This document shows, piece after piece, positions 9,217 through 17,844 of a stretch of 17,844 nucleotides of DNA (positions within the stretch are counted from its first letter, which is position 1; every line of letters begins with the position of its first letter). This stretch comes from Phanerodontia chrysosporium (taxonomy: Eukaryota; Basidiomycota; Agaricomycetes; Polyporales; Phanerochaetaceae). The position numbers and the translations under genes were made by a program. The notes under the pieces were generated by a model. It searched no databases, was not told where the DNA came from, and saw nothing but the letters and a program-made list of their open reading frames with translations. Where the stretch lies: positions 1 to 17,844 of the forward strand of contig MJGA01000127.1 of assembly GCA_001910725.1 (NCBI GenBank), written 5' to 3'.

Positions 9217-11809
9217 TCATACATCAACGTCCGCCAGCAAGCCGAACTTGCCTCCAAACCCAGCGGTAGCCTTCGGCTTTGATTGCGGCTGGGCCGCTTT
9301 CGCTTCCTTTTTGTCTTTGCGCTTCTTCTTGCCAGGCGGTTCGGCATAGGCATGCTCTAACCCGTCTAGACACGCGCGCCACAGACGTCAGGCACCGCGT
9401 CAGGCGTGAGCTGACGCGTGCCAGTGAGGTACGCGTGGAAGCGTCGGCCTGAGAAGCGCAGGAGCGGGCTCGGAGCTCATCGTACAGGAGCAGCACCTCC
9501 ACGAGGCGCGCGACGCAGTCTTGCGTGACGGCCGCCTGCGCCATGAGTTGGACGTTCCGGTCGACAATCGGCACCGAATCGGGTTCGTCCGCAGCGAAGG
9601 CTGCTGGCGATGAGAACGAGAACGACGCGAGAAATGCGCGTGCCTCGCCCTGCGTCCACCGCTCCTTGTCCCGGGCCTTGTCGTGTTCACGCTCCAGGGC
9701 GCGTGCATGGAGCTGTTGTACTACCCAGCGGAGCACGAGCGCCGGCACGCGCTGTTCGGCAGGCAGGGAGCGGACGAGTGGGGTGTCGCTCCGCAGGGCG
9801 TGGAGGAGGACTGTGAGTCTATGCTCCGCAGGTTGTAGCTGCACGGGGTGTTGTCAGAGGAGGATGCAAGGAGCTCGGATAAGGGCGTGACAATGACTTC
9901 TTCCGATGCAAGCCTTGTTCCGCGACGGACATACTCCTCGACAACTTTCCGTTGAGCCCGTGGGCGAGATACCTGTGCCGAATTCGACGCTACTGCAGTG
10001 GACCCGGACATAGTGCTGTCCAGGGTCCCTACGTCGGAACCACTGAGCTGCTGCAGAGCTCCGCGTAACGGTGCAAGCGGGTCGACGGCATCTTCGTCCG
10101 AGTCCTCTTCAACAACGTCGATAAGCTCGTCTTCGTCCTCATCTTCGGCGTCGTCTTCCTCCATCGCGACTGGCTCAGTTTCAGGCCTCGAGTCTTGCAG
10201 GCAGCCCCAGCCCGCTATCGAGTAGCGCATACGTCCAAAGCTGAATCGGGCGCGCCGATGCTTCTTGCCACATTCTCCAATCGGGTTCTCGAGGAACTGG
10301 CGGTACCAGAACGTCCCAGAGTGCATGACATCGAGTGTATGCGGGTCTAATCGACCCGCCCGATATGCCGAAATATATGCGGCACGCACACGCTCTTTCT
10401 GGCCTCGACGTTGTCGTCAATGGTCTCTTCGGGAGGTGCAAGGTATCGAAGCAGCGGGCAGTTGGTGGAGTCATGCAGCGCACAGACGCCATCTGCCCAG
10501 AGGCTCTCCACGCCCGGCAGAGCGCCCTCGTAGCGTGGAATGGCGTACTGAAGTGTCGCCTCGACGACGCGCTCGACGACACGCTCCTTCTCTACCGAGG
10601 CCATGCTATCCAATGAGCGCACAATGAGCATATTGACGGCGCGTTCGATCAACTCCATGACGCTGTGCACGGCGTGCTTGTTTTTATTACGCCCTGGCGT
10701 GAGTGCATTGGCAAGGATGGTACGCAACGTCGAAGCAACGCGGGTGATGCGCTGCGTGAGCGTGAGGGAGCGCTCAAAAAAGAGCCATTGGAGATTGGTT
10801 TCCTGTGAAGTCGTCGCCGAGGCCTCTTTCTCGCCGGTAAAGTCGTTTCCCACCAGGGCACCGAGAAGTGGGAGAAGCGAAATGGGCAGCTGGAGGTGGG
10901 TAGCGAGGGAAGTCGGCGAGTAGGTAATGACAGACAGCTGCAGCCCTGATGCGGTCTCTGGTGGTATGACGCCGCGTGAGACGCCGTTTTTCTGGCTGAC
11001 AGCCTTTTTCTTGCCTTTCGACAGGACCGTCTGGAAGCCGTCTGGCGCGCCGTCGAACGTGTCGCCGTCGTCCCCATCCAATGAAGACCAGGCTATGAGC
11101 GTTAGCGGGATATATCCGCGGTAGCCTTCCGCATTCAGGATAACGAAGTCAGAGTCGTTTCCGACGACGTACCCGCCTAGGCGGGCCGCGAGTTCGACGG
11201 CGTACGGATCGCCCTCTTCGTCAGCAAAGTGCAGCTCGAGTACTTGATCTGGACCAAGTGTGCGGGCGATGCTTTGTAAGGTCTCCACGCAGGCCGCGTA
11301 CATGCCCGGTGGGAGCATTGCACTCTCTCGAAGAAACCGCGGTGCGGCGCGGGAGCTGGCGGATGTGCGGAAGAAAAGGTGCGATGGCTGGATGGTCGAG
11401 CGGTTTACTCGAGAGATAATTGTAGGGAACTTGATTTCGGGGAAAGGGCCTGCTCAACGATGGGTTTCGTGAGTAGGAAGGGCTGAGCGGAAACACTCAC
11501 CGTCGAAGACGAAATAAAGACGAAGCCCGACACTCAGCCATGCTCTGACGACCCTTGCGACAACCTCAGAAAATTGGTCGTATTCGCCGCCGTAGACCCA
11601 GGGAAGACCTGCCCAGGCGATGACCTCGTAAATAAAGCTGGAAATGAGCTAAGCGACGGTCAACGGCCCGAGACGAGAGGTACTCACGACCATGCGTCTA
11701 CGATGAACGTCGTCGGCTCCGTGGGCGCAACATCTGATGCAAAGGAGAGTGTTTTGGCTAGGGCAGCGCTGTGCTCGTTGATATACGTCGTAAGGCCATG
11801 CACGCCCAT
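9217..11809 (-). CDS. Asteroid/XPG-like (FEN1-fold, PIN-like) nuclease-family protein
   Basis: The exons are 11809-11688, 11637-11501 and 11449-9217; the introns are 50 and 51 nt. The N-terminus MGVHGLTTYINEHSAAL is the XPG N-region signature. Candidate metal-binding acids are all present: D38 (FIVDAW), D86 (VFDG), D163/E164/E165/D167 (FADEEGDPYA) and D185/D187 (GNDSDF). The two-part nuclease core with divergent later regions fits the Asteroid group, whose substrate is poorly known. The middle carries an acidic run (EEDDAEDEDEDE). The C-terminus is Lys-rich (KKKRKDKK, a possible nuclear signal) and ends GFGGKFGLLADVDV. Exon 3 needs four frame changes, near 10394-10399, 9845-9848, 9460-9465 and 9379-9386. 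Each fits one missing base, and together they restore a multiple of three (about 831 residues). The gene is tail-to-tail with the lectin (251 bp apart) and head-to-head with the NAD kinase. Confidence 0.85.
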
Positions 11810-12047
11810 TCCAAAATGTTCTGAGGTCGAAGCGCCAAACGACGAGGAAAGCATGGAGGCGGGCTCGATTGAGACCTGATGCGCCTGATGCGCCTGATGG
11901 CGGCGCTGACGACTATTCGCTCATCGGGCGCTAAGAAAGAACGAACGTTTGACTCGGGTCCTCGACGAGCTCTCCTCCGAACTTCCGTGAACGCGCGACG
12001 TTTTGGCCATTGGAACCTCCAGGCAATTCCAACCGCATATTTTAGCA
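11810..12047. promoter_or_regulatory. Divergent promoter between the Asteroid-like and NAD kinase genes
   Basis: Only 238 bp separate the two start codons (11809 on minus, 12048 on plus), so both promoters must lie here or overlap the leaders. No clear TATA box is seen for either gene, which fits housekeeping expression. The 9-bp direct repeats at 11875-11902 and the nearby GCTGACGAC are the only distinctive elements. Confidence 0.65.
11875..11902 (+). repeat. Three tandem 9-bp direct repeats in the divergent promoter
   Basis: CCTGATGCG occurs twice in a row and is followed by a third, slightly altered unit CCTGATGGCG. Tandem short elements between divergent genes may be a transcription-factor array, but the factor is unknown. 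Confidence 0.6.
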
Positions 12048-13611
12048 ATGCTGAGAACGGCGCATACGGCGATCAAGCGTCCTGCGGCGTGGATCCGATC
12101 CCCATTATTCCCAGCTGCTTGCAGAGCAGCCTTCCACTCGGTGCGGCTCCAGCACGCGCAGCATACTACCCCGAACAAAGATCCGTTGAGGAGATTGAAG
12201 AACACATTGGCGTCCTCGAATGTCGCCGCAGCGTATGTCGTTCAATCACCTCGTCAAGTGGACGCATGCAGAACTCACGTCTGGCCCGTTCAAGGCAGAC
12301 CAGGCCAATACAGAGTTCCACCGAAGTCTATTCTCATTGTCAACAAGCATCGCACAAAGCCCGTTGTAGATGCCATTGAATCGTTGCTCCAGTGCGCATC
12401 ATCAATAGTGTAGCCGTACTCCATGTCCTGACGCGGTGTTTCTAGATACATGCGCGAGAAGCATCCAGACGTACGTGTATATCATGAGGATAGACCTGAC
12501 AGGCCTGAAGGCACGGAAACCTGGCACCCTGGTGCGCATATATTTGGCTTTTAAAGAGAGTATTATTGACATACGACAGGCCCGCAGGCGGAACCGATCG
12601 ACCTCGTAGTCACATTGGGCGGCGACGGCACGATTCTTCACGCTGCATCGCTATTCAAAGTCGGAGCCGTGCCTCCTGTTCTCAGCTTTTCTATGGGGAC
12701 ATTGGGCTTCCTCCTTCCGTTCCGTGAGTCCGACCTTCGTTCAATTCCGAAAAAGTCACTCATCTGGCCCAGACATCGATGACTTCGGAAAAGCGATAGA
12801 AACAGCCTTCGAAGGCAAAGCGACTGTCCTACACCGCATGCGTCTAAACTGCACGTTCCAGAACAAAGATGGTCATGATATGGAGGACGTTCGTCAAGGT
12901 AAACATACACAATTTTGTGCACCCGAAGCTCGAACTAAGGGCCAAGCAGAATGGCAGGTTATGAACGAAGTGGCGCTTCACCGGGGGCCAGTCCTCACTT
13001 GAATACTATCGACGTTTACGTGGATGGGCAGCACCTAACCGAGGCAGTGGTGAGTAATGTGTACCATGACTCGACACATATCTCGTATATCAAACTGACA
13101 TATGGTGTAGTCAGATGGCATAATTGTGTCAACCCCTACCGGATCTACTGCATACTCGCTATCGGCAGGCGGACCTATCGTACACCCTTCGTTGAGTGCA
13201 CTGGTCTTGACCCCGATCTGTCCGCGCAGTCTTTCTTTCCGCCCCCTCGTCTTCCCTTCATCCTCGTCTATTACCCTCCGAGTATGTGTCTTATCATTAT
13301 CTCCGATGAGACCATGGCGGCCTCTGAACGTCCCATACTAGGTGTCTGAGCGGAGCCGCGCAGAAGCAGGCCTGTCCATGGACGGTCAAGCATCCCATGT
13401 ACTAAAGCCGGGCGAAGCGATCACAGTGCAGGCATCATTGTATCCTGTGCCATGCATAAACCGCTCCTCTATCGCTGAGCCCGACGATAGCCGCGATGGC
13501 GAAGGCGCGGGCCCCGGAAAGGAAGACGACTGGGTCCGAGACATTAACAACTTGTTGCAATACAATGCGACGTTCCGAAGCAAAGCACTCCTGCGGCATA
13601 GTCGGCTGTGA
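12048..13611 (+). CDS. NAD kinase, probably mitochondrial (POS5-like)
   Basis: The enzyme phosphorylates NAD(H) with ATP to give NADP(H). Exons are 12048-12232, 12299-12391, 12446-12531, 12580-12723, 12773-12898, 12950-13049, 13111-13281 and 13342-13611; the introns are 48-66 nt, most with clear branch sites. The nucleotide-binding signature LGGDGT (about 134-139) is present, followed by [13 protein letters not shown]. The second signature, [20 protein letters not shown], lies at about 246-265. The conserved [12 protein letters not shown] stretch is broken in exon 6: the bases at 12983-12990 read CACTTGA out of frame after HRGP, and adding one C restores [13 protein letters not shown]. With that base the protein has 391 residues. 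The start at 12048 gives an Arg/Ala-rich, acid-free amphipathic N-terminus ([17 protein letters not shown]), typical of a mitochondrial presequence, which argues for the POS5-like form rather than a cytosolic kinase. Confidence 0.92.
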
Positions 13612-13613
13612 AG

Positions 13614-13665
13614 GTAAGCATCCGTGTAATCGTTCTGCATCCCATAAACCGAAGTGTCTTCACAG
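13614..13665 (+). other. Possible intron in the NAD kinase 3' untranslated region
   Basis: GTAAGC at 13614 is a strong donor and CTTCACAG ending at 13665 is a strong acceptor, 52 nt apart. The stop codon TGA lies at 13609-13611, directly before it, so the intron would not change the protein. Confidence 0.4.
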
Positions 13666-14790
13666 GTAGCAGACCGTTCATACAACCACTGTGACGGGTC
13701 CCCTTCATCGGAACTACGGACCATGAGTAGCACGAGGTCTCCCGAAAATGTATCAGTATCACACAAATGCACTCTGTCCATGACGCCCCGCGTCGATGTT
13801 GGCAGTGCGTTCAACAGACGTCGCTTTCGGTTCTTTGAGCCTACTCCATATATCATGGCGACCAGATACCGGACATAGGCAAGCTATCCTTGTTCCCACA
13901 TCACTACACTTTCTAGGCTCGCATGACGTGACTGCGGATCGTTGTCAATTAATCCTAGTAGCAGAGCCTGGCAGGCACCATGCGAACCACTCAATTGCGA
14001 GTCTATCGGTTTCTGCCCAGCCTCCGCGGGCCTCGCACGAGGCTTTCAAAGCTTCTCCGCGCATCGCCTCATGGCGTACAGGCAGATGCCGCCTGGACAG
14101 TCGGCCTTAGCACCGCCTACACTGCCTAACGCGCGGAGACCAGCGCCACACACGGGGTCATCCACCGGAGCGCGATCAACTCGCATCGCCAGGATGTGAG
14201 CAGCACAGGGCCCTCATCTGGGGCGCGCAAGTGTGGGTTCCACTTACCGGGAGAAGTGGCTGGCCGTATACAGGTTCCTGCGCCCCACTGCTCCTCATTA
14301 CCGCCAGGGTGTGGCAGCCCTGAAGGCTCCTAGGGTCTGCCGTGCATACTAGCTTGACATGCCGAACCAGAGTGTTGTGCGATAGCTGCGTGCCTTGACG
14401 AACGTACTTTTCCGAGACAACGGAAAACAAAGTGTATTGCAGAAGGCAACGGAGGACAATGCGGTATGCTACACAATAAGTCGTGTGTAAGGTGTACTAA
14501 TACAACAGGGGTACTCTAGAAAAGTCTGTGCGAGTGGCCCATAAGCGTCTGTGTGGGCCTAATGTGAAGTGCTCCAGTGCATCGGCCACGCCCAATCGCC
14601 TAGTCTATTACTGCGAATGTAAATCGCGTTGTGGGTATGCGGATAGGTGGGTATTTGGTGTACGTGTAGGCCGGGGAGGAGGGGAGGGGGGATGGAAGGT
14701 AAGCTGGGCAGAGGGACTAGCAACGGATGGTTCATCGGTCCGTGACGTGACATTGCAGTAGATAGACAGCGCATGGGCCCAGTGGCACTT
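13666..14790. other. Intergenic region between converging genes
   Basis: The NAD kinase (+) and the two-domain gene (-) converge here. Short overlapping open frames exist on both strands, the longest just over 100 codons (13796-14110, +), but none has a recognisable motif or a good splice pattern. A purine-rich run occurs near 14670-14700. I see no gene. Confidence 0.4.
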
Positions 14791-15745
14791 TTATGGCTTC
14801 TTTCCTGAGAAAAAGCTCTTTGTCTTGTGCATGAGACCGGGGGAGCGAGGCCGCTCGGCAGTCTGGGGGGTATCGTTTGAGCGGCCGCGGGAGTCCTTGG
14901 CGTCCAGGTAACGGCTCGACGATCCAGCGTCATCGTAGCCAGGGGGCGCATCGGCCTCAAAGAGGCATGGCTTACTACTCGGCAACGGTTCGCGTGAGCG
15001 AGGCCGCGCGATCTCGACGTCCATGATCTCGCACTGAGGAAGTCCTGCCGTGACGTCTGCCCACGCAGAGGACGATATTCCGACCCTCCCGGGATTCTCG
15101 CGCACGCGAACGCTCACGTAGAATAGGATGGACTCTGAGGGCACCTGTGCGAGTTCCTGAAAAGTATCCCGTGCAATGTCACCTGCGGCCTGCCGCGATG
15201 GCGAACAGTTAGAGTGGCTCGAGCAGGGCAGAGTTCGTATGGGCTGACCTCGAGAGTTGGCGCGACCTGTACAAATGCGAGTTCTTCACCGAAGCGGTAG
15301 GTGATTACTTTGGATGTATCACATTCGGATGCTTCCAATGGTGCAGTGCTCTCGCTCCCGTATTGCGGGGGCGCATACACCGCGACTAAGGCCGCGGGCT
15401 CGGTGAGCTCAATTTCAAGTATTTCGTAGGCTGGTAGAGTGCTCATGATCGGAGACCAGGCTGAAGGAGATATGCGGACGCGAGTCTGCTGGCCCTTCTT
15501 GATGCTCGCAGTCACGTAAAACGACATGCGTGCAGTGGGCACATCGGCGAGGTCTGGATACGTTGCCCTCGCGCGTTGTGCCGCGATCTGGCATCCCTTG
15601 GGTCACAAAATGCAACATACAGTTACTCTGAAGCAAAACTGACCTCGAATGTAGAAGCAGCCTTGACATACATCATCTGCCCGTTGTACCGGTAAGTGAG
15701 GACCTTGGCGCCGTTCGAAGCAGAGGAGGATTCTGAATCCGACAT
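14791..15745 (-). CDS. Uncharacterised protein with two tandem copies of one domain, 279 aa
   Basis: I do not recognise the family. The exons are 15745-15644 (34 codons), 15587-15249 (113 codons) and 15189-14791 (133 codons with stop); all frames close without correction. The introns are 56 and 59 nt, the second with a perfect CTAAC branch site. Two copies of one module of about 95 residues are visible. Each begins KVLTYR / KVITYR, runs to ASTFE / APTLE where the intron falls, and resumes with an Ala-rich helix and LADVP / LAQVP. It then has a beta-like MSFYVTASI / ILFYVSVRV, then RVRISPSAW / RVGISSSAW, and closes EILEIEL / EIMDVEI. A linker (APPQYGSEST) separates the copies. The last 55 or so residues are polar and end in a basic KTKSFFSGKKP. 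No signal peptide or membrane span is seen, so it is probably intracellular. Function is unknown. Confidence 0.82.
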
Positions 15746-15807
15746 GTTCGCGTAAGAGGTCGGGTTTTTGAGTCGAGAGTCTGTTGGTGGTGCGACGCAG
15801 GAGGTAG

Positions 15808-15815
15808 TTTTTATA
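15808..15815 (-). promoter_or_regulatory. TATA box of the two-domain gene
   Basis: On the minus strand TATAAAAA lies 63 bases before the ATG at 15745, followed by a C/A-rich leader. A second TATATA stands further upstream, near 15867-15873. Confidence 0.6.
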
Positions 15816-15819
15816 TGAG

Positions 15820-16993
15820 TTTGGTTGTTGCTAGAGCGCACTGCCCTTTGTGAAGGGTCAAGGCTGTGTATATAGACCCATGCAGTGTTAAGCGCCCATT
15901 CGGTATGTGCCGTGGTCTGGAAGAAGCATGTTCGCGAGCACAGCGACACAGCCGAACTCCTCGGGTCTGTCGTCCACACATGGACATTTCTGTCGGAGAG
16001 TTACCTAGGCATGCGGTCCAGGGCACGGAATGCGGGACTTGCGGACGGGGAGCGACAATTCCGATCTGAAAGGCTGGGCCTCAGCATGCCAAATCTACAA
16101 AGAACCAAACTGCCACGAGCCCTTTGTTCAAGGGTCTATAGTCCCGGCCAACACATGTCAACCGATAATAAACAACGGCTATAGGGCTCTTTCTTAGAGC
16201 CCCAATAGAGCTTGGAGGCGAGACGGCAATGACAATTCGGACAAAGTCTTGGTCGACTTCAGCCTCTTCCCACAAGGTGGAAATATAGAAGCATGCACAA
16301 TGCTGAGCCTTTGAGCATCGAGGCTCCGGTTCAAATGGCATCCCGTCGCGCGGTGCGACTGCGCGCGCGAGAACTCTTAGCGGATACAGCTCGCAGCAGG
16401 ACTGTGAAGAAGCGAGGGCTTACGCGCTACGGTGACCTTTGGTCCTAGGATCCGGAACTCGAGGCAGGAATTACGTATACCTGTAGTAGTAGCAGTCCTT
16501 GTTCGGGTCGGCCAAGAGTTCGAGCGTAGTAAGGCGTAGCAGCAGTCCATAGTGCACTGGTATGTGCACACGCTGTAGCTAGCGTCTGCTCATGATAGTA
16601 GCAGTAGTCGGGTGGAAAGAAACCAGGGATGTATTGAGCAAGATGAGGGACATGTCGATAGCTGCCGTGGTGGTCGTCGACATGCAAGTCGCACGGGCAA
16701 CCAAATATGGCAGGCGTCGCGCTTGACGGCCGACCACGACCCTACCACGTTGCAGATGACGGAAACATCGATGCATGCTCTGCAAGTTGCTCCTCTTATC
16801 ACCTTCCAACATGCGCTAGGGATATATCCAACTTAGGGACTCGTCCTCTACACTCAGATCCATCTTCATCTCGTACGACCAGCGACTTTGAACCGTTCTC
16901 ACCGACGACGCCGCCTTCACACCTGTCTATTGTCTACTCACCGTGTATCTCTTCATCTTTGTCAGCCTTTCTCTGTGCTGTACGCTACAGATC
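15820..16993. other. Intergenic region
   Basis: This lies between two divergent genes. Near 16480-16620 there are several short AGTAGTAGCAGT-type triplet runs, with no array structure. From about 16850 the plus strand becomes C/T-rich, as expected of the leader of the next gene, with a possible leader intron acceptor CTACAG at 16985-16990. No other gene is supported. Confidence 0.4.
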
Positions 16994-17844
16994 ATGTCTC
17001 GGAAGGCATCGCTCACGAAGCCGCCATCGCCCTGGCCAGTGCCTCCATCGCTCGCATCCCGACCTGCCCCGAGCGGGCAACCCCGCGCCGTGCGTCGAAC
17101 CCGCCAGTCTCTCCTCTGTCTGTGGATAGCTTCAAGTCTGCGGAAGCGTCACCAATCTTATCTGAGCGGGCGCTGACCCCGGTCATCAAGACTCCCGCAA
17201 CTGCCAGGGATAGCACCGCCAACAGCGCATTGGCTCTTATAGGACCCATTGCCTCTCCAACGACTCCTCGAGTACCACATAACCCTTCCATTGCGCATGC
17301 AACGCAGAATGGCGGTACTGAGGAGACTACAGAGCCGGTGCTGCCTATGACACCGAAGTCCCCAGAAGCTAGGAGTCCTGCCACAAGTCCAACATCCCTT
17401 GCAGTTGAGGGAGTACCAACTCAGACGATTCCCACAGTCGCGAGGGATCTCGGAGTTGTTGACGAACTTCTGGGGACGATGCGACAGATGCTGGGTACTC
17501 TCAGTGCCACTGTCGACACGCTCGGTGAGCAAACGATTAAAGTGGCTACGCTTCCGGCTGCGATGGCGGCCGTAGAACAGGTGCGCATAGGCATGGAGAC
17601 GTTTGTGCCTTCAGTATATTCACGTTGTTGCCTTTCAGATCGCAGCCGCAAAACACGAGCTCGATGCGCACCAAAGGCAGCAAGAGCAAATCATGATGGA
17701 ATTCAAACAGCATCTTCTCGATGAGGTCCGGACCCGGCTCTATGCTCGCCTCAAGGACACCGCCAGCGCGATCGTCAAGGAAATCGTCCAAAAAGAGATA
17801 GCGGACCGTGTTCGGAAGCAGGCAAGTTGACTTCCGATGAGGTG
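16994..17844 (+). CDS. Pro/Ser-rich protein with helical C-terminal half, 3'-partial
   Basis: I do not recognise the family. The likely start is the ATG at 16994 (MSRKASLTKPPSPW, after a C/T-rich leader), but the coding frame from about 17090 on is the neighbouring one (SNPPVSPLSVDSFKS). One missing base near 17070-17100 would join them. Otherwise the start lies upstream, in the frame open from 16888. Up to about 17430 the product is low-complexity Pro/Ser/Thr/Ala. After that it becomes helical (DLGVVDELLGTMRQML, then VDTLGEQTIKVATLPAAM). An intron at 17581-17638 (donor GTGCGC, acceptor TTTCAG) joins AVEQ to IAAAKHELDAHQRQQEQIM, a charged coiled-coil-like segment running to EIADRVRKQ. After that, AAGCAG is followed by GCAAGT at 17822, a consensus GC-type donor, so the gene probably continues off the window. 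If no splice occurs, the stop is the TGA at 17828-17830. Confidence 0.65.

Noticed and set aside
9217..13611. Programmed ribosomal frameshifting in the Asteroid-like and NAD kinase genes
   Set aside because: There are too many sites, with no common slippery motif or downstream structure, and NAD kinase is not known to use it.
16320..16350. tRNA-like T-loop GGTTCAAAT
   Set aside because: No flanking T-stem, anticodon arm or acceptor stem could be paired around it.

Overview
The window reads as nuclear DNA of a filamentous basidiomycete, most likely a mushroom-forming agaricomycete. The coding sequence is GC-rich. Introns are very short (48-68 nt), with GT..AG borders and CTRAY/CTAAC-like branch sites. 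Leaders are pyrimidine-rich, genes are monocistronic on both strands, and one gene is a ricin-B type beta-trefoil lectin typical of fungal fruiting bodies. There is no sign of bacterial operons, a CRISPR array or an rRNA gene.

Layout. (1) 1-1643 (-): the interrupted 3'-incomplete gene for a membrane-anchored protein of unknown family, which ends at the window edge in 31-34-residue tandem repeats. (2) 1644-4088: mostly non-coding, with two diverged direct-repeat relics and a cluster of hairpins. (3) about 4089-6610 (+): a long Ser/Pro/Arg-rich, probably disordered protein with at least one or two introns. (4) 6611-8082: 3' flank and lectin promoter with a TATA box. (5) 8083-8965 (+): ricin-B-like lectin, eight exons, 155 residues, intact. 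(6) 9217-11809 (-): an Asteroid/XPG-like (FEN1 fold) nuclease-family protein. (7) 11810-12047: a compact divergent promoter. (8) 12048-13611 (+): an NAD kinase with a mitochondrial-type presequence. (9) 14791-15745 (-): a 279-residue protein made of two copies of an unrecognised domain, each split by an intron at the same place. (10) about 16994 to beyond 17844 (+): a Pro/Ser-rich protein with a helical, coiled-coil-like C-terminal half, cut by the window edge.

The genes do not form an obvious pathway or cluster. The most striking property is that several otherwise convincing genes (NAD kinase, Asteroid-like, the Ser-rich gene, the first gene) need single-base corrections, nearly all of them one missing base. 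The NAD kinase lesion lies inside a highly conserved motif of a gene expected to be important for viability. I therefore favour base-level indel errors in the assembly over real pseudogenes. The lectin and the two-domain gene need no correction. I found no clearly new biological system. The best candidates for novelty are the 34-residue repeat protein and the two-domain protein with a duplicated intron.
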